NCBI GenBank assembly: GCA_958510875.1
Contig: OY294068.1
Coordinates: 71,898,633-71,962,632, forward strand
Reading direction: 5' to 3'
DNA from: Endomychus coccineus
Taxonomy: Eukaryota > Arthropoda > Insecta > Coleoptera > Endomychidae
DNA length: 64,000 bases
Below are positions 12,359-25,611 of the stretch, one piece after another; within the stretch, counting starts at the first letter, position 1, and each line of letters opens with the position of its first letter. A program made the position numbers and the translations under genes. The notes beneath the pieces were generated by a model. It did not search any database. It saw only the letters and a program-made list of their open reading frames with translations, and was not told where the DNA came from.

Positions 12359-12517
12359 CTAGCTGACCCGGCAAACTCTGTTCCGCCTTAGAGGCAATAA
12401 ATATACAAAATTTGTGATTTTATTAAGTTCAATTTTTTATTAAGAAATAAAATCAAAAAAAAAAGTATTTTAATTGTTCTTCATTATTCATGTATTTTGG
12501 TGCATAGGTTGCACTTT

Positions 12518-13861
12518 TCAGTTAAGTACCTTGTTATACACGACATTTTTTGTTTTATTATCTGGCGCAAGAACAAACAACGCAGATGGTCTTCCGACCC
12601 TTGAACATGCCACATATAATTGACCATGGGAAAAACATGGATATTCCAGATTCAAACTACAAACTTGCAAGGATTGCCCTTGTGATTTGTTAATGGTCAT
12701 GGCGAATGCAAGACGGATCGGAAATTGAAGTCTTTTAAACTCAAACGGCATATCGTTTGGGATCATCGGGATCCTCGGAATGATAACTTCCTCACCTTCG
12801 AATTTTCCTTTAAGTATCGTCGCGTAAATCACATTGTTCATCAATATACTTACCACTAAACGCGTACCTACCGTTACACAGTTTTGGTTGGTTTATGTTT
12901 CGAAGCATGATTACTACGGAGCCAACCTTTAGGCGTAAATTGTGGGGTGGTAAGCCAGGCACATCCAAGGAGTTTAAAAATTCAATTGGATAGTTGGTGA
13001 CTTCATCTTCATTTATTACACAGTCAATAGATTTGAATGAATGCATTGTTCCAATGATCTCATTCTGAATTATGTATTTTAGGTCATCTACATCTTTATT
13101 CTTAGCCGCTGAAATTGCTCGCTCACTCAACCATTCATTATTTTTGTAAATAGTAATTATGTTTGGGAATACTTTGTTGATAAGTTTGTCTTTCGATGAG
13201 ACAAACTTACAGAAATTATGAGGAAATGAAATCAATCCGCTCGATTCGTCGACAGGTACTCGACCATCACCGATAGCCAGCAATTGTTCAGAGAAATCTT
13301 CAGCAGATGTATCATTAAGCAATGCAACTCTCATGTTTGTTGTCAGCTGAAGTTTCTCCACATAGCGCCATAGATTCGATGATTTGAGGCAAGCGTTTAT
13401 TTCCTCGGCAGCCGTTGATCTTGGAATTACTGGCAGTGTTTGGCGGAAATCGCCAGACAGTAAAATCATTGCTCCTTCAAAACATCTCGAGTCATTGCGT
13501 AAATCTTCATTGTTCAATAATGACAATTTCACTTTTCCACTAAGGCAGCACAATCCGGGCGTTTCTCCGGAAAACTTCAATGCGCCACAATACTCGCAAA
13601 CAACTTCATTGGCCCAATGCAAACGCTAGGATGCAAGCAGTAATCAGTATTGCAATCATATCGAAACGCTGCTCGATTCAAATCAGCACTTGATAAATTT
13701 CTTCTTATGCGTCGAAAATTATCTACTTGTTGATCTCTGTTGTTTGCTCGACGATTTCGCATTGCCAACCGAGCTGTTTCACGGGCTGCCTCAATTTGCT
13801 CTTGTGATTGAGTACTTCCATTCAGTACTTTCATTTGCAATGTTATGTATCCTTCTTGCAT
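12518..13861 (-). pseudogene. Helitron helicase, internally deleted
   Basis: The protein starts at 13861 with the Helitron N-terminal segment (arginine-rich, then CLHPSVCIGPM, CEYCGALKF and CCLSGKVKL). It then jumps, near 13510-13525, straight to LRNDSRCF...LLSGDFRQTLPVI, which is helicase motif III. The HUH nuclease domain and helicase motifs I-II are missing. The C-terminal helicase motifs are kept (AMTINKSQGQSLQ, YVACSRVGRP). There are frameshifts near 13610 and at about 12850, the latter from a 4-bp GGTA duplication in the Asn-Gly-Thr-Arg codons. The family is a Pif1-like Helitron helicase. Confidence 0.9.
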
Positions 13862-14242
13862 TACGGCTTTGTCGGGAAAGATTCGATCGTCTTGCTCGCG
13901 GCATTGTTAATGATGATTCAAAGAAATTACAAATTACTGATTATTCCTAATATAATAATAATCAAATTTTCAACCATACTTAACCATAGACAAAATTACG
14001 GTTAGCTGTCATTCACGTTTTGTTATTCCAAGTCAGATGCGTTTTTGTTATACCACGTTTTATATTGACTTGTATTCTCTTTGACGTTTTATGACATATC
14101 ACACGGGAGCGCGGTCAAACGGGATAAAAAGTATCCTATGTCCGTCTCCTGGTTCTAAGCTACCTCTCCACCAATTTTCAGCCAAATCGGTACAGCCGTT
14201 CTTGAGTTATAAATAGTGTAACTAACACGACTTTCTTTTATA

Positions 14243-16495
14243 TACAGGGTGTCCCAACATTGCTGGGACACAGAGCTACCACGTATTCTAGAGGTCAAAA
14301 TAAGTCGATTGAGCCCAATTTACCTGTATACCAAAATGTACCGTTTGTCCGTGAGAAGAGTTCAAAGTTTACTAAAAAAAATACATTTTTGTATGTTGTT
14401 CCGAAGTGCTTTATACAAATTTAATGAAATTTGGTAAATGTGTATTCTAGATGATTAGCTTACTTTTAGTAATCAAAAAAACCCAAAGAAAATTGTAGAG
14501 GGGTTGGAACCACCCTCACCCCTTGGCATTTTTTCCCCCATTTTTGTAGGGGTGGGAATACGGTTTTAAGACTTTTTTATCTGGAAGGCCTACTCATTAT
14601 CTTCATTTTCTTACTCTTGTAAAAACTCCGTATTTTGCGTAGTTTTCAAGAAAAAAAATGTTTTCGCAAACACTGATAACCGATTTTCGGGTATAGGTTT
14701 AATAAAATTATTAGACACAAATTACACAATACATTTACACAAGACAAACAATAATTTTTATAACAAGTGTTCAATGTGACCTCCACCTTCATTAATACAG
14801 AGGTCAATTCGACGTAAAAAATTGAAATGCACTCTTCTTAAAACATCGTCATTTTCTCGTAGCGCATTTACAGCATTTTGAATTCTATTCCACAGTTGTT
14901 CGATGTTATTTATTTGAACCTCGTACACTTGTCTTTTTAATTCTCCCCAGATGAAGGGTTTAAATCTGGAGACCGCGGAGGCCATTGAATGGGTGCTTCT
15001 TGTCCCCTACCTATCCACCTGCCACCAAATTGTTCACCAAGATATTCTCTTACCGCACGTGCAAAATGAGGTGGTGCACCATCATGCATGAAGAACGTAT
15101 TTCTACGCAAGTTAAGAGGCAAGTCTTCTAATAATTCTGGCAAATTTTGTTGAAGGAAACGGAGGTAACTATCGCCATTCAGACGATCAGGTAATCGTAA
15201 CGGTCCGACTATAAATTCGCCAATAATTCCGACCCAGACATTAATTTTAAATTCACGTTGATAATGTCTACTTTTAATGGCATGTGGATTTTCATCTGCA
15301 TAAACATGATCGTTGTGTAGGTTTGTCATACCGCGACGTGTAAAACAAGACTCATCAGTAAACAAGATCTTAGTATGGAATCCGTTGTCGACTACTCTGC
15401 GCTCCCGAATAGTTTGTAAAAAACTTAAACGTAATTCGTAGTCAGGTGGCAACAATTCTTGCACTGGCTGGATGTGAAATGGCCGAATTAATTGATCTCT
15501 AATGATTCGACTTACAGTGCTTTTTGGAATTCCAGCTTCTCGTTGCAATCTTCTAGTACTGGTATTAGGATTGTTATCAATCATTTGAAGAACAGCTTCT
15601 TCCGCAATAGGTGTTCGAGCTTGTCGAGGTCTTCCAGCGTTAACTCTTACTGGGGTCAACCTCCCCGTTTCTCGAAGACGTCTTTCGATTCGGGCAAAAG
15701 TTTTATGGTTTGGAATTCTCCGGTTTGGATACCTCTCTTGATACACGCGAACACTTTCGCGGCAGTTACCTTGACAATATCCAAGAACTAATAACATGTC
15801 GGTCTGTTCATTAAAAGGAAAATTCATAATTGTGGGACGTCAAAGGAACAGCAACAACAGCAATAACAATTAAACAAAAACAGTGATGACAATAAGAAAT
15901 AATAAAAAAACAAGCAAAAGAGAACAAATAACTGACACATTTACTGTTAACAATAAACTATGTTTCCTGTCAAAATCATAACATTTGGTTTTGTCTTTGT
16001 GTCCGCGGCCAACTAAATTTTGTATTACAATTTTATTAAACCTATACCCGAAAATCGGTTATCAGTGTTTGCGAAAACATTTTTTTTCTTGAAAACTACG
16101 CAAAATACGGAGTTTTTACAAGAGTAAGAAAATGAAGATAATGAGTAGGCCTTCCAGATAAAAAAGTCTTAAAACCGTATTCCCACCCCTACAAAAATGG
16201 GGGAAAAAATGCCAAGGGGTGAGGGTGGTTCCAACCCCTCTACAATTTTCTTTGGGTTTTTTTGATTACTAAAAGTAAGCTAATCATCTAGAATACACAT
16301 TTACCAAATTTCATTAAATTTGTATAAAGCACTTCGGAACAACATACAAAAATGTATTTTTTTTAGTAAACTTTGAACTCTTCTCACGGACAAACGGTAC
16401 ATTTTGGTATACAGGTAAATTGGGCTCAATCGACTTATTTTGACCTCTAGAATACGTGGTAGCTCTGTGTCCCAGCAATATTGGGACACCCTGTA
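14243..16495 (-). mobile_element. Mariner-type element with 467-bp inverted repeats, nested in the Helitron
   Basis: The left repeat (14243-14709) and right repeat (16029-16495) are nearly identical inverted copies. The tips are TACAGGGTGTCCCAA with TA duplicated outside (14241-14242 and 16496-16497). Near identity of the arms over 467 bp points to a young insertion. It encloses one transposase gene on the minus strand. Such long arms exceed the roughly 30-bp ends of classic mariners. Confidence 0.95.
14758..15827 (-). pseudogene. Mariner-type transposase, nearly complete, one deletion in the catalytic site
   Basis: The start at 15827 gives MNFPFNEQTDMLL, an N-terminal helix-turn-helix region (about residues 1-130; RRLQREAGIPKSTVSRIIRD is the second helix set), the first catalytic box FTDESCF (about residue 183) and the second, MHDGAPPHF (about 248). 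The third block reads SPDLNP and then goes out of frame. The following frame resumes FIWGELKRQVYEVQ and runs to GGGHIEHLL, stopping at 14758. Compared with the relative at 48004 (SPDLTPLDFYLWG), about 10 nt are missing between NP and FIWG, so the third catalytic Asp is lost along with the frame. The total would be about 355 residues, normal for the family. The enzyme would cut and paste the element, but this copy cannot. Confidence 0.93.
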
Positions 16496-16549
16496 TATAG
16501 GAGAAGATATGCTCGGCACTGTCACACTATCAAAACTTAACACATAATG

Positions 16550-16646
16550 AAATTGACCTGCAGAAGTGTGCAAAATTCTCATGTTAAGATTCAAGTGAAG
16601 ACGTCACTTAACATGAAGGTTTCGCTCACTTCTGCAGGTTGAATTT
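16550..16646. repeat. Short palindrome (about 39-bp imperfect arms)
   Basis: The left arm 16550-16588 (AAATTGACCTGCAGAAGTG...CATGTTAAG) and right arm 16607-16646 (CTTAACATG...CACTTCTGCAGGTT) are imperfect reverse complements around an 18-nt loop. It sits just outside the Helitron 5' end. It may be a small fold-back element. Confidence 0.7.
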
Positions 16647-16649
16647 GTG

Positions 16650-17284
16650 TGTGTGATAAAGATTCATAGCCAGAAGAATCCTATAAAAATATTTTACTCC
16701 GATTACAATAATACTTCCCTAATACTATGTGTGAACAGAGATGTGAAAAACAATGGTTATCAGCAATACAGAAGAAGGCTTTAATGTTATGTTCATTTGG
16801 AAATTACTACTACTAAACGAAATTATTCGGTAGATCGTAGACATCAAGATGGTGTCCGATAAGGTACTTATTTCGAGAAGTGGAACAGCTGAGATTATAT
16901 GATAAAAGACTTCAAGACTTCAGCATTGGTTCAAGGAAAAAGAACTGCTGAATTTCAGCTTTAAAATAAAAAAATCAACATTTTATCAAATCGATGTTGT
17001 ATCATTTCATTCAATCATCAGTTCTGGAAACAAAATTTTCATTCCAATTTAATTGAAATTTTTTCATTATAAATAAGTTTAACCTTCTACAAGTTTTGAA
17101 TAGATTTTGGGTAATAATGTAACGATCTGACTTTTCAATGAATCGTAACATATCATAATTCATGATAGAACCCTATATAATTTGAATATATATCCTTGAA
17201 CTTCCTCCCAATTAAAGAACTCTATCTTAAATGGTATAGTTAACTGTATTTAATTAATACGAAGCGGATTCAACGGATACTATA
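16650..17284. other. Spacer, nothing recognised
   Basis: No supported gene or repeat. Confidence 0.4.
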
Positions 17285-18490
17285 TTGTTACTCCCACATC
17301 TGAATTATTAATTAGGAAGGGAGACTCTGAATAAAACCGGTTGCGGTTGATAACTAATCATCTTTGGTGTTACTGTGAATACAAGGTAGGTCTTAATCAA
17401 AGTTATCAATTAAATTGCTTTCGAGTAGCATTGAATATCTAATATTTCATTCACAATCAGGCTTACTCTGATTTATACAAAACTTTGATTGTTTCCTGCT
17501 CTTAAAACGGGCACCAAGATCTCTTGATCATAGATATTGTAATTTCATTCATGTCATTTATTCAATTGACAAAAATCACTTGATTCCATTTTCTGAATAA
17601 ACGTGGGATTATTATATCGTATATTTTTTGCTTTGAACTCCTCGTAATACGAACAACGTAGCGTTATCCAAATCGAGAAGGTACGAAACATATAGAGGAT
17701 GGGCTAGAACTAACCACTCCATCTCTATAATTCCACGAGCTTTGTTTCCAATACCTGTGATTATAGAGTTAACGTGGGACTTGTTGAACGATCCCGTAAT
17801 CGTAATAAGAGTCTTAATAATTCTAGGAATCACTGAACTATAATTCATATCTGATTTTCAAATTAAATTAATTTTTTTCTAACTTTGTTTAAATTCATTC
17901 CGCTATAATTGTTGTAAATTATGAATAATTGTCACATATCAATCTAATTAGTAAATGTAATTATAATTTGTCTTGGCTTCACCTATTTAACATTTATTCA
18001 GCTCAACTCAGCTATTCTCAACGTCATTACTGAGTCATTGCATATATCAAATTTTACTTCTCTTGTGGACATCCTACTCGTGTATTTTCTTCCTTTTTCG
18101 ATAGGAGGATATTGGAACCAATACACTACTAGAGACCTCGCGGAGTCACCATCAGGACCACAGGAGAGACACAGGGGAGTAATTTTAATATCACTGTTGC
18201 AACCATGATGAATTAGATGCTGGTCGTAATCGCTGAGTCAAAGTAGATTGATTATCTTCATTTATAATTGTTTCAATTTTATGTCGGTGCTCCGAAAGGG
18301 CATGCGAGTTTGTATAACGATTTTGCTATTGTTCATCAATAACTGAATAAATTTGTTATTGTTTTTATATACTTTGTTTCTTTTCCTTTTTAATTATCAC
18401 CAATTCAATGATGCTCATTTCTTTATTTATAACAGCCTGAAATTCTTCTTTTTTACTCGTGCTGGCGCCCAGGGTTTGTTGTTTAAAAAG
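17285..18490 (+). repeat. Possible Gypsy-like LTR/leader fragment
   Basis: The stretch begins TGTTACTCCCACATC and is followed by non-coding sequence ending with TGCTGGCGCCCAGGG near 18464. The TGGCGCC word is like the primer-binding site next to a Gypsy LTR, and similar words occur near 5085 and 9049. No paired LTR was found, so this stays tentative. Confidence 0.25.
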
Positions 18491-20699
18491 TAATAGGGCA
18501 AGTATCATCATTGTTAACGTAAAGGGCCGAACAACCACAAACTTGAGCTAGTTTGGGAAATATCAGTAACTTGGGTAAATTCATCTTTTTGATTAATTTA
18601 GAATCAAGGGAAGGTGGAAATTGCGTAGCTGACATTTGATGCACAAAGATATCAAAGATTTTACGTTCACACTTACGGTGTAGCTTACAATGAATAATAC
18701 GTGAAGATGACCCTACAGACATTTTGAGTAATATATTCCTGAACAACTATTCCGAATTATTGATATCATTTCCGAAACCAATATGTCGGAGTATAGTGTA
18801 AGGGAAGTATTGTGATCGGGGCAAAACAAATTCTTCCGATTATATTCATTTTGAGCATATTTGAGTTGAACTAGAATATTTTTGGGTGCACTGTAGAGAG
18901 AATTGCGCCATTTCAATTGGTCGTAATTCTATTTTGAGATTCAAGCGACGTCACCGAAGTATGAAGAGGCAGTCCATTTTCTGTGTTCACTCTGCTGTTA
19001 AGTAAAGGTGTAAATAATGGAATTATCATAATAAATGAAGGTTAAAAGGGTGCCAATGCAATAACATTATTACTCTATTGATTTCCAGGGTTTCTTCAGA
19101 AATGTCGCGTTAATGAAAAAATATATGTAATTGTGCGACCTTGTTTGCAGTTGTAACGTTACAAATACTGATTAGTCATATCATGGTTAGGAAACATGTC
19201 GCAAATATCTGAAGTCTGATGCTACGCTTCCAGGTGGTGGTCAAAAAGCGCAATTCTTCGAGGCAGGTATTTGTATCACGAACTTCACATTCACCTAATG
19301 AGTAGGTCAAAACTTCAAATGATCATTCTATCATTTGTATCATCCAAACAATATGTATGAAATTGAAACTGCTTCACCTTTTAGATTTCAAAAACTTATT
19401 TCATTGGAAATGACAGTGAAAATCAGAAACAACTACTTGCTTCATGAAATTAGAAGTATACACCAATCTTTTATATGTCACTATGTAGATAAGTTCACAT
19501 AACACTGCCCTTCAGTTCTAGCTTCCGGGAGTATCCCTCAAGGATATGTTCTTCCTTCTTTTTCCATATAATTACCTACATACAATTTCTTTTCTATTGA
19601 ACATTTGATAAGCACTACAATTATTTGTGAATCACATTCTAGATTACAAATAATTTGTATTAGTTGATATAATAAATAAGGAACCTAATTTTGTTTATAC
19701 TGTTCATTATAGAACAATGTCTCAAAGCTGCAATAGCATTATGATACAACATTGATTTTTCTGCAACTAGAGATTGTAAAACTTCAATAAAATCGGCAAT
19801 GACAATTTGCATATTTCCACTACCTAGCATGATATTCGAGCGTTCAAAGCAGTGGAAGTAAAGGAGGAATGTAACATTTCTGAGAGACAACCTGGACCTC
19901 TGTAGTTTGATAGCTTAAGCTAAGTATGTCAATGCGGTAACGGGTCAATGGAGAATCAGAAGATTGACGCAAGAGGTCACACGTTTCGTGACATTCCGGG
20001 AGAAGTTGAATGCGGATGTAAAGACGGACATCTTGAGTGCGACTTCTGACAAAGTGAGATCGATAAAAATGATTTTCGTTATTTCTTAATAATTCTCTGA
20101 CTTAAATACTTATGTGGTTGTGGATAGATATCATTGTGATGTATGGATTATCCTAATTACATACAAACAATGTGATATTCGCTATTTGAACTTTGAGATT
20201 TTTGTTTATCGAACTTGTCCTTATCACATACCAAGATCATTTTTTCTTGTATTCGGTTGGTTCAATGTGAAATTATATCGTCAGTGAATAGAGTGATAAA
20301 ATCGTGCAGTTAACTATCAGAATTGTTCATATCGTTCCATTACGGCTTTTTTTAACCTAGCAAATGAACCATGTGGTTTGGTGGTATTCTGTAGCACCTT
20401 GAAATAACATTCGTCAAAATAAATTCAATATAGTAGTGCAATTTTTACTGAAGTATTGGTGATTTGAAGGAATAATTATTTGATCTGGGTGAACATAAAT
20501 AAAGCCGAATTTCTCAGTTACTGCTTTACGGGTGAGAACTTACTGATACTACTTGGACATTTAGAACGACAATTCCACTATTACAAGTTTCATAACTCTT
20601 ATTACAGCATAACCTTAATCATTAAGCTAATAACTAATTATTCCCTCCCAGATTTCAATATTGTAATTTAATAAATTGTTATTCTCTGCTTAACAAATT
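18491..20699. other. Spacer, nothing recognised
   Basis: Only short chance ORFs in both strands, none with a recognisable motif. Confidence 0.45.
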
Positions 20700-21430
20700 T
20701 CCTGAAATTCATTTATTCTCTTCAAGACTTTAATTCCTTCTCATAATTTTCTATATACATTTTGGATAGATAACAAAATCAGTTGTGAGGTTTTTCTGAT
20801 TGTTCCTGCTGATTTAATCATTTTTCCCTTGAACTTGTGACCAAGATACTGCTCGCATTGTCTATATTTTGGGGTTTAAATGATCGAGAGGTCTCATTTC
20901 TTCTTTCCGTGTGGTGTAGCAGAAGGAATTCTTGTTAGAAAGCTTAGATACAACTCCATAACGCTCAACCAAGTTTCAAGCACGGTAACCAAATTTTCAT
21001 CATTAGCTGCTTGTGATCTCTGTCCAACATTATTGTTTCCAACTACACATCACCTTCTTTAATTCGAACTTCTCATTCGAAATTTGTTTTTCTTCCATAA
21101 ATTGAACCTGTATATTCTTAATTTAATTCAATCAAATTATTAGAACTCTATTTTGTTTCACTATTCATTTCTTCTAATTATTATTCTTTGTTGGATAATT
21201 CCATTATAATTCCCTAGAGGAATAAGACCAAATTTTCTAGTTGAAGCCTGTCTCCATTTTCGCTAATATAGTCATCAACATTTATCCACCTGGTAATGCT
21301 GGAAATTCTTGATTGAGGACTCTGTCATGTCTTCTCGTGAAGCAGTTGGTGCTAAAAAGAAAGCAGTCCTATTCAATCAAGAATCGAAGGATACGTTTCA
21401 TCATGAGCCCTGAGATCAATTATTACCCTG
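20700..21430 (+). repeat. LTR/leader-like dispersed repeat, copy 2
   Basis: Diverged direct copy of 4330-5170, about 16 kb away in the same orientation. It shares ATCAGTTGTG, a CCCTTGAACTT word, AGGAATAAGACC and GCAGTTGGTGCTAA near its end. Non-coding. Confidence 0.45.
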
Positions 21431-24400
21431 AGGTAGTTGTGGTCATTAGACATTGTACATTTCAAACTCCTCTGAAATCAATTAGACATTTAATATAATC
21501 TCATGTAGTCAGATAAGTGATTATACCATACGAGTTTGTTGATAATTTGATTACGAGCTATTTTCACAAAATGCAACAATATACATTTCCATGTCCTTCC
21601 TTTTCTTATACGTTCTGGTCCGTTTCACATAATCATCAGTATAATCTTCAGAATCGAAAGAACTCATATAAAATGAGAAATTCTCAGATGATGGAACATG
21701 AATTATGAGTTAAGAACGCATTAAAAACTAAAACTACTTCAAGTTCCTCATGAAATTGGTTGAATAATCAGAAGTATCCAATTAAAACCAACTCAATCAA
21801 TATTAGCGAGTGAGAGGAGTCGCAACTTCTTACTCTTTCATATTAACTCGACTCAACACCTAAAAATCTGATTACGACTGCAGAAGCCTACATGCTGAGA
21901 ACCCTGACTATGATTATAGCTACATATCTTCTATTTGAACTCAATTGATAAGTCATAGAAATTTATTCAATTTCTCAAAGAAGTTGGTATATATGTTTAT
22001 CTAATCTATTTACTATTAAAGCATAATCAAACGCAAATTGAAAAGTATTCTGTAACGGTGAGCCGAGCGTTGTATTTTATAATAATAAATCTGAACTTAC
22101 TCCAGATTACTCCAGATTTAATATTTGCAGATTAGTGAATAGGTTCGGAATCCTATCTCACTGCTTGTAACACTTGAACTTGTAACAGTCGGCTGGGTAT
22201 TATTTCAGGTAGCGTTAATACCTCATCGACGTGTTATATTAATTTGAAAATTGTTTGTTGGAACCTGTTAAGGTATCAGAGATCTCAGTTGATCCGTGTA
22301 CCCTTGAGGTTCCTTAAAGCTGCCACCATTAGGTGTATATTTCAGCCCACCTAGAAGCTGTTTTTGACAACGATGCCTTGATCTCTTTCAAGGAACCGCC
22401 ACGTACATTTACTTATACTTATATCTTTATATCTATTCAAGAGTAAATTCTGAAGGTCGTATTCGCTGAGAGGTGATTAGGAATTACCAGTTGAACTCGT
22501 TAATCAAATTAAATGATAAATATATATTGAATAAAAGTTAACAAAATTTTGTACATTACAACACCGCAAACGAATATAAATTACTACAAACTTTAGAAAT
22601 GGAAATGATACATGAATTAAAAAACGTCAATCTCAGGTTCACCCCAAAATGAGAACCTGTGAAACCGTTATCAATGGCGCTAGTTCTACCCCTTTCGCCA
22701 GCGAGCGAGTTCCTGCCCAGGATCTCTGGAGAGTTTGAATCGAATGAAAGACTAATTGGCACACACGGAACAGTGATCGATTTCGCGCTCGATCACGCCG
22801 ATGCTTGATAGATAATATGTGAAGTTGAAGAATTCCTCTCTTTCTGGTAACCTGGGGTGAACCTAACGACCTGCTACTCTATTATATCGCCTAAGTGATC
22901 TCCGATAAGCGGAATTAAAATTGACCGCTGCTGGAAAAAAAAACATATATTAACAAAGTAACCATTGGCGGGCGGAGAGTGATCTGAAGGTTAATTAACC
23001 ACATTATATTATATCGTCGAGGTTGAAGTCAATATGACAGTTGTTCTTTGGCAATCAAAATGCACTCACCCTGTTGGTCTAATAACACAATCTCCTCTCG
23101 AACCCCTTGTAGAAATAACGCACAGAGGATTTAAGCACACGATTTCTACATAGGATTAAATTTGGTTTGATAGGAAATTGTCACAAAATAATTTTTAAAT
23201 AAGGGAACAAACACTTTATGCGTGACGCGGGAGACGCGAACAAGTCCAGCGCTGCTTGAGCCCCCAGGGATGCATAACCCTTGTTGCAGTGAACACAAAT
23301 TGATGAATTAATTTATTCTCTATAAATTTCTGGAATTTAGTTTGCTTAAATCTTGACAACATGATATTAATTGATTTGATTGATACATAACTTGACTTAA
23401 TGCAACAATGGAGCATCCCTGTGGACGTAAAGCTAGCTGGACTTACCGAAGGAGTAGATGGTGAATCACTACCGAGTGGGTGCTTGAGAACTGTCTGTTT
23501 TTCTCAAAGTAATTAGTTTTTATGAAACCATTGAAGCGGGGGGCCACCCCACGTGCAAAGCTTAGAAAATATGTTTAACCTAGAATATCGGGAGCATGGC
23601 CCACCCATGAGTTATACAAGCAGCCAATAGGAATCTAACTAGGCGAAATGATCGTACATGACAGCTAGGGTCAACTCCACGTGGACTTCTCCTGACTCAG
23701 GAAAAAGCAAGTACCGTTGACCGCATACTTTGCTACGTTTGCTAAGCATGGAGTCATTGCTACAGGAAAGGGGTTTCAGATTTCAGTCGCTATGTCTGTC
23801 TGGTATATCGTGTTCAAGATATAATAATTTATAAAACTTTTAATTTGAATTGAATCAAATTTATTCAAAGGCCTCAAAAACAAAAAGTAATAATCCGTCG
23901 GATTATTACAATTCTATATATTTTTCTTTTGTTTCTTATTTATCCAGAATGCTTGAAATAGGTTGGGAGGCAGCTATGGTCAAACCACCTTCTAATTTTT
24001 TGTGCACTCAACTTCCACCCAATAAAAATAGCTTCACGCAATTCTCATCAATTTCTTATGTAATTTTTCAGATTTGCACAAGAACTCATCTGAGAGCAAA
24101 CCTGAAATCCCGGATGATTTGGCTCACTTGTAGACTAAATGTAGCAACCACGATGTGGTGAGTGCTTGGAGATATCTTTACAAAAACGGTATAAGTATGT
24201 ACATGAACTCGACCCATGCTGAATCGCTCGACGATTGTAAACTTTGAAAGCTCATGAAATCCTAGAGTTTATGTGATGAATAACTATCACATAGATCTCT
24301 TGCAGTTCATCCTGTTGCAATAAATTCCAGAATGCGAGAAATAATCCAAGGAATCAGCGGAATTCTTGTTAAGTATTCACTACAGCCCTGGTACTCGAGC

Positions 24401-25600
24401 CAATCCAACTCTGTGACGTCACGTTTCGATGTTTTATCACTGTAATCTCTAGTATGCTATTGATGACCTCATTCCAGGCTAATTTATGACTAACCTTTTG
24501 TTAGGGAAACTCTCTCCATATGATAATGTCATTTCCAACATTATGTTTTCAAATAATCCCGGCTATAGCAACTAGTTTTCGACATATTTGAAACCAAATA
24601 ATCTTATTACTCTATGAATGCACGATACTGGGAATTAAATAGTCTTGTGTCTATTATTCAATAGTTATGATAGAAGTTTGGCAGCATGCTATTTATAGTC
24701 GGTGAATGTTATTAAGAAGATTTTCTCATCAAAGCAACATGCCAATTACTTTCACTTCGACCTGGTTAATTCTCATTACGTCGTATTTGAAATGAAGATA
24801 CCTACAAAAATTTGTGAAATATAGAGACCAATTATTATTCTAAGAAATATAAAGGCAATGCGAAGTCGAGTATTTCCTTTCAATATATTCCTATTTGGAG
24901 TATCCCAGACTACGAAGGCGTGGAACAACAATACGCCAACAATAAATTCCAGAAGTTTCAGCAAAAAGTGACTTTGATTATTGCAATTTTAAATGATCAA
25001 TAATTGTATGTTCGATGTCAAATTGTAGGATCAATCTACAATTGTACGTTCGAGCTACAGATTGTAGATTCGATCTAAGAATAAAATGCTTTTAGAATCT
25101 CAAACAAATCAGTGATCAAAACTATACGAGATTGCATTTGGTATAATTAATTCAAAATTCAAACCCACATTTTTATGTCGCTTTTTGTTTGCTTTTTTAA
25201 TTTTCTTCCTGCTTTCTCTTGCAACTCCTTCTGTTCTGTCACACATTCAGATAGGTTGAACTTTAATTGTAGAGTTCCTTCGTCGCCTAAAGGGCACGTA
25301 ACTGTCAGCTGTCTGTATGAATGTGCCCCACTGGTCCTCAGCTCAGGCGTACCATGGCCGACTCGGCCTACCAATAGTCCCAATGATAGTTATGGCGAAC
25401 TAACGGTTTACCACACACCATGCAATTTCCGGTTGATTCATGTAGACTGTTTTAGAGATGATTGTTGTATGTGCGTGCGAGGGTATGTGAGTGTGCGTAA
25501 ATCTGCATGAATGTGACGTGTGGGATCAGTAATGTTTTTGGGTGTGGTAGCCACATTTCAAGTGGTACTTTTGACATCCATCTTCAGTTTATCAAATGGA
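21431..25600. other. Long stretch without a recognised gene
   Basis: Small ORFs only. Around 22040-23800 the base composition is slightly richer in G+C and it reads like non-coding LTR or leader sequence, but I found no paired copy. Near 24990-25080 there are several GTTCGA / TTGTAG words and a small TTGTAG...CTACAA hairpin. No host exon could be supported. Confidence 0.35.
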
Positions 25601-25611
25601 ATTATAGTATT

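Larger units (their letters stand above)
12359..16507 (-). mobile_element. Helitron, internally deleted and interrupted by a mariner
   Basis: On the minus strand the element starts TCTTCTCCTATATAAAAG (from 16507), a 5' end I recognise from insect Helitrons, and ends GCCGGGTCAGCTAG (to 12359) with a T beyond, the CTRR|T 3' end expected of Helitrons. The 5' end lies beyond the mariner at 14243-16495, so the mariner inserted into the Helitron. Without the mariner it is about 1.9 kb, far shorter than an autonomous Helitron. Helitrons move by rolling-circle copying with a HUH-helicase protein, which is mostly missing here. Confidence 0.85.

Noticed and set aside
14249..14437. Same 62-codon ORF also read from 16301-16594
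   Set aside because: It is read through both inverted arms of the mariner and is not a gene.
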